Of a stretch of 59,197 nt of DNA, positions 8,972-18,560 are shown in pieces. The DNA is taken from the NCBI GenBank assembly GCA_028707275.1, contig JAQTUP010000002.1, positions 1 to 59,197 of the forward strand, in the 5' to 3' direction. A program made the position numbers and the translations under genes. The DNA is from Gallionella sp. (GTDB taxonomy: Bacteria; Pseudomonadota; Gammaproteobacteria; Burkholderiales; Gallionellaceae). The number at the start of each line of letters is the position of its first letter. The first letter of the stretch is position 1. A model generated the notes under the pieces. It made no database searches. It was not told where the DNA came from and worked only from the letters and a program-made list of their open reading frames with translations.

Positions 8972-9779
8972 AAATGACTCCAAACATTTCGCCTTGCTGT
9001 ATTTCCAGCAAATACTCCTTGGCCAGTTCCAGCATCGCGATGAACGTGACAATCAATTTGGGCCTGCCGCCTGACAGATCGAACAGCGAGTCAAAGATAA
9101 CGTATTCGCCGCCTTCTAAACAGCGCAGGATGTGCGCCATCTGATCCTTCACCGAGAACTGTTCCGGGCGCACGGTATGGTGAGTATGCAGCCTGGCGCG
9201 CGCCATGAGCCCCAGCCATGCCGCCTTCAGATCGTCCACGCAGATCCGGGGCAGGCTCGCCTCGGCGGTTTGCCCGACCGACACCCGGACGATCTCGAAA
9301 TCGCGCCCGGCCAGCGGCAACTCGTTGAGCTTTTGGGCGGCCAGTTTCATTTGCTCGTATTCGAGCAAACGGCGCATCAGCTCGACGCGCGGGTCCTCCT
9401 CATCCTCATCGCTCGCCTTGAGCAATTTTGGCAATAACAGACGCGACTTGATCTCGACCAACACCGCCGCCATCAAGAGATATTCCGCCGCCAGCTCGAT
9501 CTTGTGCCGCTTTAACAGTTCGATGTAAGTCAGGTATTGCCGGGTCAGTTGCGCCATCGGAATGTCCAGCACATCCAGATTATGGCGGCGGATCAGGTAC
9601 AGCAGCAAGTCCAGCGGCCCTTCGAAGGTGTCGAGCACCAGCTCCAGCGCGTCCGGCGGAATATATAAATCTGCCGGCATCTGCAACATAGTCTCGCCGT
9701 GAATACGGGCATGACGCGATTCAGGATCAGGGACGGTATCGTTGTCGTCCCGCCCGGTCTGTGATGGCGCATCAATCAT
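8949..9779 (-). CDS. scpA: Segregation and condensation protein A
   Basis: 276 residues. The kleisin N-terminal signature [20 protein letters not shown] is clear at about 53-72, followed by the [15 protein letters not shown] helix and the [19 protein letters not shown] block. The C-terminal winged helix ([12 protein letters not shown]) binds the SMC head. About 40 poorly conserved residues precede the kleisin part, so a later start (for example the Met at residue 31) is possible. It lies in a conserved betaproteobacterial order downstream of trpS, here separated by a small cupin gene. Confidence 0.92.
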   Translation of the reverse strand: MIDAPSQTGRDDNDTVPDPESRHARIHGETMLQMPADLYIPPDALELVLDTFEGPLDLLLYLIRRHNLDVLDIPMAQLTRQYLTYIELLKRHKIELAAEYLLMAAVLVEIKSRLLLPKLLKASDEDEEDPRVELMRRLLEYEQMKLAAQKLNELPLAGRDFEIVRVSVGQTAEASLPRICVDDLKAAWLGLMARARLHTHHTVRPEQFSVKDQMAHILRCLEGGEYVIFDSLFDLSGGRPKLIVTFIAMLELAKEYLLEIQQGEMFGVIYVRSRRT

Positions 9780-9958
9780 GACCTGACAATGCCCGCGAAC
9801 CGGCGGGGTTCTCGCCCGGCGTCAAAGTTGAAATTAACAGGCATTCGCCACAGGCAAACCTGAGCCTGCGGAGGTATCGGCGGCAACCCGCGCAACATGC
9901 AAATGAAGCCGGGACAACGAAACAGCACTTTTCCTCTGTTCTTCAATGTGTTGGACGG

Positions 9959-10267
9959 CTACAGATAAAAAAAAGCCAGCCAGACAGTCTCACGATCCGG
10001 GTCAGTCCATATTACCCGGTGCTTTACATGCGCAAGAATATTCAGGTAGTCACCTCTGTTGAGGAGCACCTCTGTTCCATCTTCAAAAAGCACCTTTCCA
10101 GAGCCTTCCAGGACGATAACCCATTCATTTTCAATCTGATCATACCAGCCCTGCTCGGGAGAGGTATGACCTTTGGATACGATCCGCTCTATCCTTACAT
10201 TGTCAGCCCGAAGCAACTCTTCGAACACCTCTTTATCAGGCAATGCCGGTAGTTCTGAATGATTCAT
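9959..10267 (-). CDS. Small single-domain cupin protein
   Basis: 102 residues forming one cupin beta-barrel. The central part NEWVIVLEGSGKVLFEDG, then LNRGDYLNILAHVKHRV, fits cupin motifs 1 and 2, including E, G and H positions that could bind a metal. The substrate is unknown. The family is common as a stand-alone small protein in proteobacteria. It is inserted between trpS and scpA in an otherwise conserved block, with about 180 bp of unremarkable DNA on the scpA side. No strong ribosome-binding site is visible before the ATG. Confidence 0.75.
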   Translation of the reverse strand: MNHSELPALPDKEVFEELLRADNVRIERIVSKGHTSPEQGWYDQIENEWVIVLEGSGKVLFEDGTEVLLNRGDYLNILAHVKHRVIWTDPDRETVWLAFFYL

Positions 10268-10355
10268 CTGATTTTGGCCGGTTCAAAATAAGCCGACATG
10301 ATGAGAGTGAGCCTCGCCCGCCGGGTGAAATCAAAGAGGCATCCGCGTGCATTCA

Positions 10356-11558
10356 TCAGCTGTAGCTCAGTCCCATCGCTTCTCTGACGTCGCGCATCGT
10401 CTCACTCGCCAGTTTGCGCGCCTTTTCGTTACCGTCGGCGATGATGTTGCGCACCAGAGCCGGATCATCCAGATACAACTGGGCGCGTTCCCTCATCGGA
10501 CGCTGTTCCGAGAGCACCGCGTCGATCACCGGCTGTTTGCATTCGATGCAGCCGATGCCCGCACTCTTGCAGCCGACAATCACGCCCTGACGAGTCTCTT
10601 CACTGGAATACACCAGATGCAGCTGCCAGACCGGACATTTATCAGGGTTCCCCGGATCGGTGCGGCGCGCGCGTGCAGGATCGGTCGGCATGGTGCGTAT
10701 TTTTTTGGCGACACTCGCCTCGTCTTCGCGCAGCGTGATGGTATTGTTATAGGACTTGGACATTTTTCGCCCGTCCAGCCCCGGCATTTTCGATGCCACG
10801 GTGAGCATGGCTTGCGGCTCGGACAAAATCATCTTGCCGCCGCCTTCCAGATAACCGAACAATCGCTCGCGATCGCCCAGACTCAGGCTCTGCTGTTCGT
10901 CCAGCAAGGCCTTGGCCGATTCGAGCGCCTCGCTGTCTCCTTGCTCCTGAAAACGGTTGCGCAACTCCTGATAAAGACGGGCTTTCTTGCTGCCCAGTTT
11001 TTTCACCGCCGCCTCAGCCTTTTCTGCAAAGCCCGGATCGCGGCCATACAAATGATTGAAGCGACGCGCCATTTCGCGGGTGAATTCGACATGAGGCACC
11101 TGGTCTTCGCCCACCGGCACCTGGGTTGCGCGGTAAATCAGCACGTCTGCGCTCATCAGCAGCGGATAGCCCAAAAAACCATAAGTGGAGAGATCCTTGT
11201 CGCCCAGGTGCAACTGCTGATCCTTGTAGGTCGGCATGCGTTCGAGCCAGCCCAGGGGCGTGATCATCGACAGCAACAGATGCAATTCGGCGTGTTCCGG
11301 CACTTTCGACTGAATGAACAGGGTCGCATGAGCCGGATCGATACCGGCCGCCAGCCAGTCCACCACCATATCCCAGACGCTCTGCTCGATGATTTGCGGA
11401 GACTCATAATGCGTGGTCAGTGCATGCCAGTCGGCCACAAAGAACAGGCATTCGAATTCATGCTGCATCTTCACCCAGTTTTTCAACACACCGTGGTAAT
11501 GTCCCAGGTGCAAACTACCCGTAGGACGCATTCCCGATAATACGCGTTCAGCAAACAT
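10356..11558 (-). CDS. trpS: Tryptophan-tRNA ligase
   Basis: 400 residues. A class I synthetase with the HIGH-type motif LHLGHYHG at about 17-24 and KMSKS at about 263-267. It charges tRNA-Trp. It is longer than the ~330-residue enzyme of enterobacteria because of an insertion of about 65 residues in the middle, as in other betaproteobacterial TrpS. The start codon directly abuts the TGA of the upstream site-2 protease gene, so the two genes are co-transcribed and probably coupled. Confidence 0.96.
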   Translation of the reverse strand: MFAERVLSGMRPTGSLHLGHYHGVLKNWVKMQHEFECLFFVADWHALTTHYESPQIIEQSVWDMVVDWLAAGIDPAHATLFIQSKVPEHAELHLLLSMITPLGWLERMPTYKDQQLHLGDKDLSTYGFLGYPLLMSADVLIYRATQVPVGEDQVPHVEFTREMARRFNHLYGRDPGFAEKAEAAVKKLGSKKARLYQELRNRFQEQGDSEALESAKALLDEQQSLSLGDRERLFGYLEGGGKMILSEPQAMLTVASKMPGLDGRKMSKSYNNTITLREDEASVAKKIRTMPTDPARARRTDPGNPDKCPVWQLHLVYSSEETRQGVIVGCKSAGIGCIECKQPVIDAVLSEQRPMRERAQLYLDDPALVRNIIADGNEKARKLASETMRDVREAMGLSYS

Positions 11559-12206
11559 TCAAATTCCAACCATAATAAAAAGTAAATTTTCAACCAACCT
11601 GACCAGAGGAAAAAGCACCCAGCCCAGCACCGGGGTGATCGCCAAAAATATCAGAATAAACATGCCATAAGGCTCTATCCTGCTCAGCTGGTAAGCCTCG
11701 CGATGCGGCAGCAGACTCACCGCTACCCGCCCGCCGTCCAGCGGCGGCAGGGGCAATAAATTCAGCACCAGCAGCACGACGTTGATCTTCACGCCGATCA
11801 ACGCCATGCTCATGGCAGGTTCCGCGAAATAATTCTCGGGAAAAGAGGACGCGAACCTGAACAGCAGCGCCCAGCCCAGTGCCATCAACAGATTTGAGGC
11901 AGGTCCTGCCAGAGCGACCCACAGCATGTCTTTTTTCGGATTGCGCAGGGCTGAAAAATTCACCGGTACGGGTTTTGCCCAACCAAACAGCACGCCCCCC
12001 AATATCAGGGTCAACATCGGCAACAGGATAGTCCCGACAGGATCGATATGGCGCATCGGGTTCAGGCTGATGCGCCCTTGCAGATAAGCCGTGTTATCGC
12101 CAAAATGCCGCGCCACATAGCCGTGCGCCGCTTCATGCAGGGTGATGGCGAACAAAATGGGAATCGCCGCGAGGAAAATGGTTTGAATCAGCTGATCTAT
12201 TTGCAT
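11559..12206 (-). CDS. Site-2 protease family (M50) membrane metalloprotease
   Basis: 215 residues, mostly hydrophobic. The zinc-binding HEAAHG motif is at about 24-29 in the first membrane segment, and the second metal motif LPPLDGGRV is near residue 155. Several further membrane segments follow. Members cleave substrates within the membrane. The specific substrate of this short rhomboid-like genomic neighbour of trpS is not established. It sits between yciO and trpS in a conserved order, 19 bp after yciO, and its stop touches the trpS start. Confidence 0.92.
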   Translation of the reverse strand: MQIDQLIQTIFLAAIPILFAITLHEAAHGYVARHFGDNTAYLQGRISLNPMRHIDPVGTILLPMLTLILGGVLFGWAKPVPVNFSALRNPKKDMLWVALAGPASNLLMALGWALLFRFASSFPENYFAEPAMSMALIGVKINVVLLVLNLLPLPPLDGGRVAVSLLPHREAYQLSRIEPYGMFILIFLAITPVLGWVLFPLVRLVENLLFIMVGI

Positions 12207-12225
12207 TTAATGATTGATTCCATTC

Positions 12226-12849
12226 TTAAAGGCCAAAGGGTGCAATATCGCCCTTACCCTGACGCAAAAGCACAGGCACAGCGCCGGTCAGATCGATCAC
12301 CGTGGTGAACTCCACACCGACCGCCCCGCCGTCTATCACCGCATCGACCTTTTTTTCCAGCAACTCGCGGATCAGCTCCGCATCGTTGAGCGGCCAGACT
12401 TCATCGGGCAAGATCAGCGTGGAGCTGGACATGGGCTCGCCCAGCTCTTCGAGCAAGGCCAGCGCCACCGGATGATCGGGCACGCGTATGCCTATCGTAC
12501 TGCGTTTGGGATGCTGCAAACGCTTGGGCACTTCCTTTGTCGCCTCCAGAATGAAGGTATAACTGCCCGGCGTATTGGACTTTAGCCAGCGAAACTGTGC
12601 GTTATCGACGCGCGCATAAGTTGAAATCTCGGACAAATCGCGGCACATCAGCGTGAGAAAATGCTGGTCGTCCAGCTGGCGAATCTGACGAATGCGGGTT
12701 ACCGCATTCTTGTCGTCGAGCTTGCAACCTAAGGCGTAGCAAGAATCGGTAGGATAGACCACGATGCCGCCCTCCTTGATGATCGCCACGGCCTGACGGA
12801 TCAGCCGCTGGTTGATGTTGTTCGGATAAATCGTAAAGAATTGAGACAT
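12226..12849 (-). CDS. yciO: Sua5/YciO/YrdC-family protein (YciO type)
   Basis: 207 residues. The YrdC-like fold is indicated by GGIVVYPTDSCYALGCKLDD at the N-terminus, RIRQIRQLDDQHFLTLMCRDL, and the SSTLILP block. Sua5/YrdC proteins make threonylcarbamoyl-AMP for the t6A tRNA modification. YciO paralogues are related but their physiological role is less certain, so the enzymatic activity is inferred. The gene lies in the conserved PHP nuclease - yciO - site-2 protease - trpS block, 18 bp after the PHP gene. Confidence 0.88.
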   Translation of the reverse strand: MSQFFTIYPNNINQRLIRQAVAIIKEGGIVVYPTDSCYALGCKLDDKNAVTRIRQIRQLDDQHFLTLMCRDLSEISTYARVDNAQFRWLKSNTPGSYTFILEATKEVPKRLQHPKRSTIGIRVPDHPVALALLEELGEPMSSSTLILPDEVWPLNDAELIRELLEKKVDAVIDGGAVGVEFTTVIDLTGAVPVLLRQGKGDIAPFGL

Positions 12850-12867
12850 AATTATTTATTCAATAAA

Positions 12868-13716
12868 TTAACTAAAAACCTGCCAGACCGGACGGCAAAT
12901 CAGCGGCAGATCGGGCAGTCGCCCAAGATCGCGATAACTTTCATTTGGCCCGTGAAAATCCGAACCACAGGAAGAGAGCAGATTAAATTCATCGGCATAA
13001 CGGGAAAATTCGGCATATTGTTCCGGCGTATGGCTGCCCGTGACGACTTCCAGCGCGCCCCCGCCCAGACTGGCGAACTCGGTGAGCAACACGTGCATGG
13101 TCTGTTTTCCCATGCTGTGTCGGCCGACCATATAGCGCCCCGGATGCGCCAGTACGGCCACCCCGCCGCTGCCCGTTATCCAGCTGATCGCGTCGCTGAG
13201 GTTTGCCCACTGATGGGGCACATACCCAGGCTTGCCGGTCGCCAGATACCGGTTAAAAACGCTTTTGACATCCTTGCAGTGCCCGGCCTCGACCAGATAA
13301 CGGGCAAAATGCGTCCGTCCTATCATGTTCGGATTGTCCGCATGCCGGAGCGCGCCTTGCAGTACGCCGCCGATGCCCGCACGAGCCAGCTCGTCGGACA
13401 TTTTCTGGGCGCGCGCCCCCCGTCCGCTGCGCACCGACAACAGCCCGGCTTGCAACGGAGCATAGGCCGGATCTATCCCCAGACCCACGATATGCACCGT
13501 ATGCTTGCGCCAGGTGACGGAAATCTCCACGCCGTCGATGAAAGTCATGCCGTGCGCCAGCGCCGTCGATCGCGCTTCATCCAGACCATCCGTATCATCA
13601 TGATCGGTCAGCGCCAGCATGGTGACGCCGCGCAATGCCGCGCGCGTGACGACTTGAGCCGGGGTCAGCGTACCGTCGGAGACATTGGAATGGCAATGCA
13701 GATCGTAATCAAGCAC
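12868..13716 (-). CDS. rnm: PHP-domain 5'-3' exoribonuclease (RNase AM / YciV-like)
   Basis: 282 residues. The PHP metal ligands are visible: DLHCHSNVSDGTL, LTDHDDTDG, GVEIS, LAHPGRY and GSDFHG. The YciV family trims 5' ends of rRNAs and small RNAs, so a ribosomal RNA maturation role is likely. The start is a GTG at 13716 giving MLDYDLHCHS, with AGAGG 6-9 nt upstream. It is first in the block leading to trpS and scpAB. Confidence 0.87.
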   Translation of the reverse strand: MLDYDLHCHSNVSDGTLTPAQVVTRAALRGVTMLALTDHDDTDGLDEARSTALAHGMTFIDGVEISVTWRKHTVHIVGLGIDPAYAPLQAGLLSVRSGRGARAQKMSDELARAGIGGVLQGALRHADNPNMIGRTHFARYLVEAGHCKDVKSVFNRYLATGKPGYVPHQWANLSDAISWITGSGGVAVLAHPGRYMVGRHSMGKQTMHVLLTEFASLGGGALEVVTGSHTPEQYAEFSRYADEFNLLSSCGSDFHGPNESYRDLGRLPDLPLICRPVWQVFS

Positions 13717-13752
13717 CCGAAACCTCTGTCCAGTCCAAATCCGTCATACCCA

Positions 13753-14079
13753 TCAGGAGTCAGCCGCCGCAGCATCGCCACCGCCTTTTTTCATGACCTT
13801 GCCTTCTTCGGCTCGGCGTCGGCGCACTTCTTTAGGGTCGGCTATCAGCGGGCGATAAATCTCGATTCTGTCCTTGTCGCGCAGCACGGCATCGGCTTTG
13901 GTGAGTTTGCCGAAAATCCCCAGCTTGTGGGCGGACAAGTCCAGATCGGGAAATTTTTCGAGCAGCCCGCTGGCCTCAATCCCCGCCATCACCGTCGATC
14001 CTGCGGGCACGGCTTTTTTGAGGAGGGTTTGCACGTCAGACCTTGCATAAACGACTTCAATATTGATGGTATCTGTCAT
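13753..14079 (-). CDS. rnfH: RnfH family ubiquitin-like protein
   Basis: 108 residues with the family pattern INIEVVYA...LEKFPDLDL, KLGIFGKLTKAD and DRIEIYRPLIADPKEVRRRRA. The fold is beta-grasp. The role is unclear despite the name; it is almost always encoded with ratA. Its ATG overlaps the ratA stop by 4 bp (ATGA), so it is translationally coupled. The C-terminal tail is Gly/Ala-rich and probably disordered. Confidence 0.9.
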   Translation of the reverse strand: MTDTINIEVVYARSDVQTLLKKAVPAGSTVMAGIEASGLLEKFPDLDLSAHKLGIFGKLTKADAVLRDKDRIEIYRPLIADPKEVRRRRAEEGKVMKKGGGDAAAADS

Positions 14080-14513
14080 GGATTCGGATAAACCTTCTCT
14101 GCACGGTGAATAAAAGCATCCACGAAACTGTTGGCGATAAAGTGAAACACCGGGCCCACCAGTTTTTCCAGCAACTTGCTGGAAAATTCGTAATGCAGGC
14201 GGAATTCTATTTTACAGGCTGAATCGCTCAGCGGAATGAATCGCCAGCTGCCATCGAGATGACGAAACGGCCCGTCTTGCAAGGTGATGTCGATCCGGTT
14301 CGGCGGCGTGCGGTTATTTTCCGTAGTAAAGCTCTGTTTAATATGGTGATAATTGATATGCACCGTGGCGTGCACCTTGTTGCCGTCGACGTCCTGCACA
14401 CTCGCCCCCCCGCACCAGGGCAAAAAGGCCGGGTATTCTTCCACGCGATCAACCAGATTGAACATCTGTTCTGCGCTGTATGCTACCAATACTGTTTTTT
14501 CAACCGTCGCCAT
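14076..14513 (-). CDS. ratA: RatA/COQ10-like START-domain protein
   Basis: 145 residues, START/polyketide-cyclase fold with the family block VEEYPAFLPWCGGASV and EFSSKLLEKLVGPVF...IANSFVDAF. In E. coli RatA was described as a ribosome-association toxin. Homologues are also annotated as COQ10-like ubiquinone-binding proteins, and the sequence does not decide between them. The ATG at 14513 is preferred over a TTG two codons upstream. It is divergent from smpB with 65 bp between them and overlaps rnfH. Confidence 0.9.
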   Translation of the reverse strand: MATVEKTVLVAYSAEQMFNLVDRVEEYPAFLPWCGGASVQDVDGNKVHATVHINYHHIKQSFTTENNRTPPNRIDITLQDGPFRHLDGSWRFIPLSDSACKIEFRLHYEFSSKLLEKLVGPVFHFIANSFVDAFIHRAEKVYPNP

Positions 14514-14578
14514 TAGCAATCAAGCCATCATTCCAAAGACTGGTAGAATAGCCGAACACAAGGCAAAATTCACCTATC

Positions 14579-15028
14579 ATGAGTATTATTCAGAATAAAA
14601 AAGCGTTTCACGAATACTTCGTCGAGGATAAATACGAGGCAGGCCTGATGCTGGAGGGGTGGGAAGTCAAAGCCATCCGGGCCGGTCGGGCTCAGCTGAA
14701 GGAAGCCTACGTCACCGCAAAAGACGGCGCGCTGTACCTGTTCGGCTCGCACATCAGCCCCTTGCTCAACGCCTCCACGCACATCCATCCTGACCCTGTG
14801 CGCACGCGCAAACTGTTGCTGCACAAGGCGGAAATTGCAAAAATACTGAACAAAGTGCAGCGAGCCGGTTATACCGTGATGCCGCTGGACATGCATTACA
14901 AGGGCGGGCGCGTCAAGCTCACCATAGGCTTGGCCAAAGGCAAAAAGCTGCACGACAAACGCGCAACCGAAAAGGAAAAAGACTCCAAACGCGAAGCGGC
15001 TCAGGCGATGAAGAAGGAGCGGCGCTAA
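14579..15028 (+). CDS. smpB: SsrA-binding protein SmpB
   Basis: 149 residues. The OB fold is recognised by [38 protein letters not shown] and the basic helical tail [20 protein letters not shown]. SmpB delivers tmRNA to stalled ribosomes for trans-translation. An extended -10-like TGGTAGAAT lies about 35 bp upstream of the ATG. No tmRNA gene is seen nearby. The downstream spacer contains a fragment of the dispersed hairpin element and the gene converges on the CHAT gene. Confidence 0.96.
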   Translation: MSIIQNKKAFHEYFVEDKYEAGLMLEGWEVKAIRAGRAQLKEAYVTAKDGALYLFGSHISPLLNASTHIHPDPVRTRKLLLHKAEIAKILNKVQRAGYTVMPLDMHYKGGRVKLTIGLAKGKKLHDKRATEKEKDSKREAAQAMKKERR

Positions 15029-15078
15029 CAGCGATGGGCTACCTGCGGCGAAGTGATTGGAATATTTTTAAGGGCGCC

Positions 15079-15104
15079 CGATGATACTGCGCAACGTCAG
15101 TTAG
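15079..15104. repeat. Fragment of the dispersed MITE-like element (terminal hairpin)
   Basis: About 26 bp resembling the terminal hairpin of the element at 24763-25129, ending ACTGCGCAACGTCAGTTA against ACTGCGTAACATCAGTTA in the full copy. It lies in the 79-bp gap between the convergent smpB and CHAT genes, immediately 3' of the CHAT stop codon. Confidence 0.6.
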
Positions 15105-15107
15105 TAT

Positions 15108-18100
15108 TTACTTTTTCTGTCCTCGTGTCGTATTCAGGTCTTGTCTGACTGAGCCCCCTTCACCGACTACGATAAAAGGTGCCCAATAAATGGGGTGTGC
15201 GTATTCGGGATGTGTCGGCATATTCATCAGCGCCATCATTGACTTGCTGTGAGCTTCGGCCTTGCCCAATCCGGGGTTGAATGCATATTCTTTCAACAAC
15301 GAAGTGGTGAGCGCCACCGTTGCCACTGACTCCACCGGCCAATGGGAAACCAACAACGAGTGAGCGCCAGCATAAAAGAAAGCTTTACCCAACCCAGAAA
15401 GTCCCTCTGCACCCGGAGTGCCATCGGCCGCTGCTGTATTGCATGCAGACAACACAACCAGATCGGCATTAAGCTTCAATTTGGCGATTTCACTGGCCGC
15501 AAGATAACCATCATCCTCTGCGCTGCCTTCCTGAGGCGGGGTAAAAATCAGGCCAGGTTCACCTGCACCACTGACCTCACCAGCCATCACGCCATGAGTC
15601 GCAAATGCAATGGTGCGATATTGAGTCAAATCAAGATGCTTAACCTTGCTCTCGGTAGCATTTTTCTGCAGCCAGATGGATTGCTCGTCAGAGCCGAGCG
15701 CCTTGGCCATGGACCTTAATTCATCGGCCGTCTCGGGGAGACGAGCGGCATTGCGAATAACATTCACATCTGCAATTTCACCGGAATGAGATGCTTCAGG
15801 CAAGTCAGCCGCCGCACTTACTGCCAGATTGCGAAATAGCGCAGCAACGTCAACTCTGGCCGATTTTCCGCGTAATTTGCTATCCGCATTACCTATCAAC
15901 GGATCACCAAAACCTGCAAAAGGCTGCTGTAAAGTGTCAGGTTTCACAAACTGGCGTAATGCCTGCAGCGATCCGACCGAGGGCAACACAGATACAGCGT
16001 AATGTCTGGCAAGCCAGTTTATCTGGCGATAATCAGTTTCAGTCTTTGTCAGCGCAGGCGAGGACGCGACCAGCATACTGAAAGGCAGGCTTTGCAACGC
16101 ACCTGTCGGAACGATCATCACATGCCGGGCTTTATTCAGGTGGGGTAAAGCCGGAGAAAAGAGATTCTGGTACAGCTCGTGCAGCAGGTTGACACTGACA
16201 GGCAAGGGGCGCCCGGCAGAGTCAAATTCCATCTCGGAACGGAGTATCGTTACTTTGGCTGCTATGCTTTTGGCATCCATATTGATTGGCAGGAACACAG
16301 CCCCCTCTGGTCTTACTACCCAAAGAAAACTTCGCTCGCCAAGTGCATAAACCAGTAACGCTTCGTCTGGATTTAACAAGGCGCGAACCTGACTCACTGT
16401 CACAGGATCGGAACGCGTCAACTCCCGATATTCAGGAAAATTCCGAGCCAATTCAATATTGACTGTTTCAATCTCCCGATCCATCGCAACGATGTCTTTG
16501 CTCAGCCTGCTTTCGTCTGCGACTATCCGCATCCCCGGTGCCTTACTGGCGGCCTTGACCAGTTGCGCCTCGTCTCTGGCACGACGATCCGTCGCATCCT
16601 GCTTACGTTTGACCAGTCCCGCCAGTACGTTGTCCCCCGTGGCAATACGAGAGGCCATTTTAGTGATGGCGGATGCCGTACCGGAAGTTTGTTCAAGCTG
16701 GGTGATCTGTAAGGCTTCATCGGCGATCATCTCGGCTGGCTGATTTTCCGGATTCCTGGCAAGCAGTGCCAGGTGATTGAAGAAGCCTGCATGGTTTGCA
16801 TAAGCCTCACGCAGGGCCGTGTCATCAACGCCGCCAGCAATAATACGTCGCCTTGCGATGGCGCTGGCTCTGCGCGCAAGTGCAAGTGCATCTGCATAGC
16901 GCGCCTGAGTTGCATACATTTCTGACAGGCTGTTCAAACTCAGCGCAATGCCCGGATGATCTACCCCGACAATCTTTTCTATTATCGACAGTGAGCGCGT
17001 GTAGAGCGGCTCTGCCTGGGCGTACTGGCCTTGCGCCTTGTACGACTCAGCTTGCTTGTGCAGGATAGTTGCGACTTCGGCGTGATCCGGCCCGAAACTC
17101 TTTTCTGCGATAATCAGCGCGCGGCTGAACAAAGCCAGGGCTTCATCGTACCGCCCTTGTTTGCTGTAGACCGTGGCCAGATCGCGCAGGGTATTGCCTA
17201 CGTCAGGATGCTCTGCACCGAAAATTTTCTCCCTGATTGACAACGAACGACGGTAAAACACTTCTGCCTGCGAGTACTGTTCTTGTAAAAAATATTGATA
17301 TGCGCTGTCGTTCAGATTCGTGGCGACAGCGGGATGTTCCAGACCAAAGTTTCTCTCCTGAATTTCCAACGAACGTTTACGCAACGGCTCCGAAAGCGCA
17401 TATCGTCCCTGCGTGGTGTACAGGCCGGCCAGGTTGTTCAAACTCACCGCCACATCAGGATGCTCAAAGCCCAGAGCTTTTTCCCGAATTGCCAGCGCGC
17501 GCTTGAAAATGGATTCGACCTGCGCATATTTGCCTTGTATATAGTAATCAAGTGCAAGCTGGTTCAGCACTGCTGCCACATGAGGGTGCTCCGGGCCGAA
17601 CGTTTTTTCAATGATTGCCAATGCGCGTGTATATAGCTGCTCTGCCTGGGTATACTGGCCTTGTGCACGATATGCATCTGCAAGATTCACCAAACTTATC
17701 GCGACTTCAGGATGCCCGGATCCGAGTGCATTTTCACGGATCTCAAGTGAGCGCTTCAAAAATTGCTCGGCCTTCGCATACTCTCCCATCTTCGCATACA
17801 ACCCGCCGAAATTACTCAGCATATTGGCTATGCCAGGATGGCCGGAGCCCAGCGCTTTTTCGTAAATCGACAAGGACCGCCTGTAGAGCACCTCTGCTTG
17901 AGCATATCGCCCCTGTGTCTCGTTCAAAAGCGCCAGGTTGTTAAGACATATGGCAACACCAGGATCATCGGAGCCTAAAACTTTTTCCCGAATGGCCAAA
18001 GCGCGACTGTTCGCATTCTCCGCCTGTGCGTACTTGCCTTGAGAGAAATAAATACCTGCAATTCCAAGCAGTACCGTCGCCACATTGGGATGCTCTGTCC

Positions 18101-18560
18101 CCAGATTTTTCTCAAAGATAGCAAGTGAACGCTGATAGAGGGGTTCAGCCTGGACGTACTTGCTCTGAGCTTTATAAACATCGGCCAGATTGCTCAGGGT
18201 CGTTGCAATATTAGAATGATCAGGGGCGAAGGCCTTTTCAAAGATGCTTAAGGAGTGTTGGTAGAGCTGCTCTGCCTCCGCATATTGTCCCTGGAAAGAA
18301 AGCATTACCGCAAGATCGTTCAGACTGGTAGCGACATTGACATGCCCTTCACCAAAAGTGTTTTCAGCTTCATGGACAGCCTGCCTGGCATTCGTTATCG
18401 CCTCGGTATATTGACCTTGCTGAAAAAGAATCCGGACTCTCTCCGTCAGTCGTTGCCACTCGGCCTGTTCAGCCTGCACTGAAGAGCTCAGGCTCAGCCA
18501 GATCACTACAACGATCACCAGCTGCTTCGCAATGCTTTGGTTCAAAAATTTCGAGTTCAT
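15108..18560 (-). CDS. Secreted TPR-CHAT protein (caspase-like peptidase candidate)
   Basis: 1150 residues. A signal peptide (hydrophobic core about 13-28, cleavage near SVQA) is followed by 13 contiguous 42-residue TPR units of the kinesin-light-chain type (about residues 32-580, consensus xVATxLNxLAxxYxxQGxY). A helical linker follows, then a C-terminal CHAT domain with the catalytic dyad visible: His989 in FATHG and Cys1040 in LSACNTA. CHAT proteins are caspase-like proteases; TPR-CHAT proteins elsewhere act in signalling and in CRISPR-linked defence. Here export to the periplasm is predicted, which differs from the cytosolic defence proteases. AAGGGGTG lies just before the ATG. No partner gene adjoins it. 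Confidence 0.88.
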   Translation of the reverse strand: MNSKFLNQSIAKQLVIVVVIWLSLSSSVQAEQAEWQRLTERVRILFQQGQYTEAITNARQAVHEAENTFGEGHVNVATSLNDLAVMLSFQGQYAEAEQLYQHSLSIFEKAFAPDHSNIATTLSNLADVYKAQSKYVQAEPLYQRSLAIFEKNLGTEHPNVATVLLGIAGIYFSQGKYAQAENANSRALAIREKVLGSDDPGVAICLNNLALLNETQGRYAQAEVLYRRSLSIYEKALGSGHPGIANMLSNFGGLYAKMGEYAKAEQFLKRSLEIRENALGSGHPEVAISLVNLADAYRAQGQYTQAEQLYTRALAIIEKTFGPEHPHVAAVLNQLALDYYIQGKYAQVESIFKRALAIREKALGFEHPDVAVSLNNLAGLYTTQGRYALSEPLRKRSLEIQERNFGLEHPAVATNLNDSAYQYFLQEQYSQAEVFYRRSLSIREKIFGAEHPDVGNTLRDLATVYSKQGRYDEALALFSRALIIAEKSFGPDHAEVATILHKQAESYKAQGQYAQAEPLYTRSLSIIEKIVGVDHPGIALSLNSLSEMYATQARYADALALARRASAIARRRIIAGGVDDTALREAYANHAGFFNHLALLARNPENQPAEMIADEALQITQLEQTSGTASAITKMASRIATGDNVLAGLVKRKQDATDRRARDEAQLVKAASKAPGMRIVADESRLSKDIVAMDREIETVNIELARNFPEYRELTRSDPVTVSQVRALLNPDEALLVYALGERSFLWVVRPEGAVFLPINMDAKSIAAKVTILRSEMEFDSAGRPLPVSVNLLHELYQNLFSPALPHLNKARHVMIVPTGALQSLPFSMLVASSPALTKTETDYRQINWLARHYAVSVLPSVGSLQALRQFVKPDTLQQPFAGFGDPLIGNADSKLRGKSARVDVAALFRNLAVSAAADLPEASHSGEIADVNVIRNAARLPETADELRSMAKALGSDEQSIWLQKNATESKVKHLDLTQYRTIAFATHGVMAGEVSGAGEPGLIFTPPQEGSAEDDGYLAASEIAKLKLNADLVVLSACNTAAADGTPGAEGLSGLGKAFFYAGAHSLLVSHWPVESVATVALTTSLLKEYAFNPGLGKAEAHSKSMMALMNMPTHPEYAHPIYWAPFIVVGEGGSVRQDLNTTRGQKK

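Noticed and set aside
10347..11540. Long plus-strand ORF opposite trpS
   Set aside because: Antisense shadow of a well-conserved gene in GC-rich DNA. The same applies to the long plus-strand frame at 12841-14091.
15029..15107. tmRNA gene next to smpB
   Set aside because: The gap is only 79 bp and contains a repeat fragment; no tRNA-like ends are visible.
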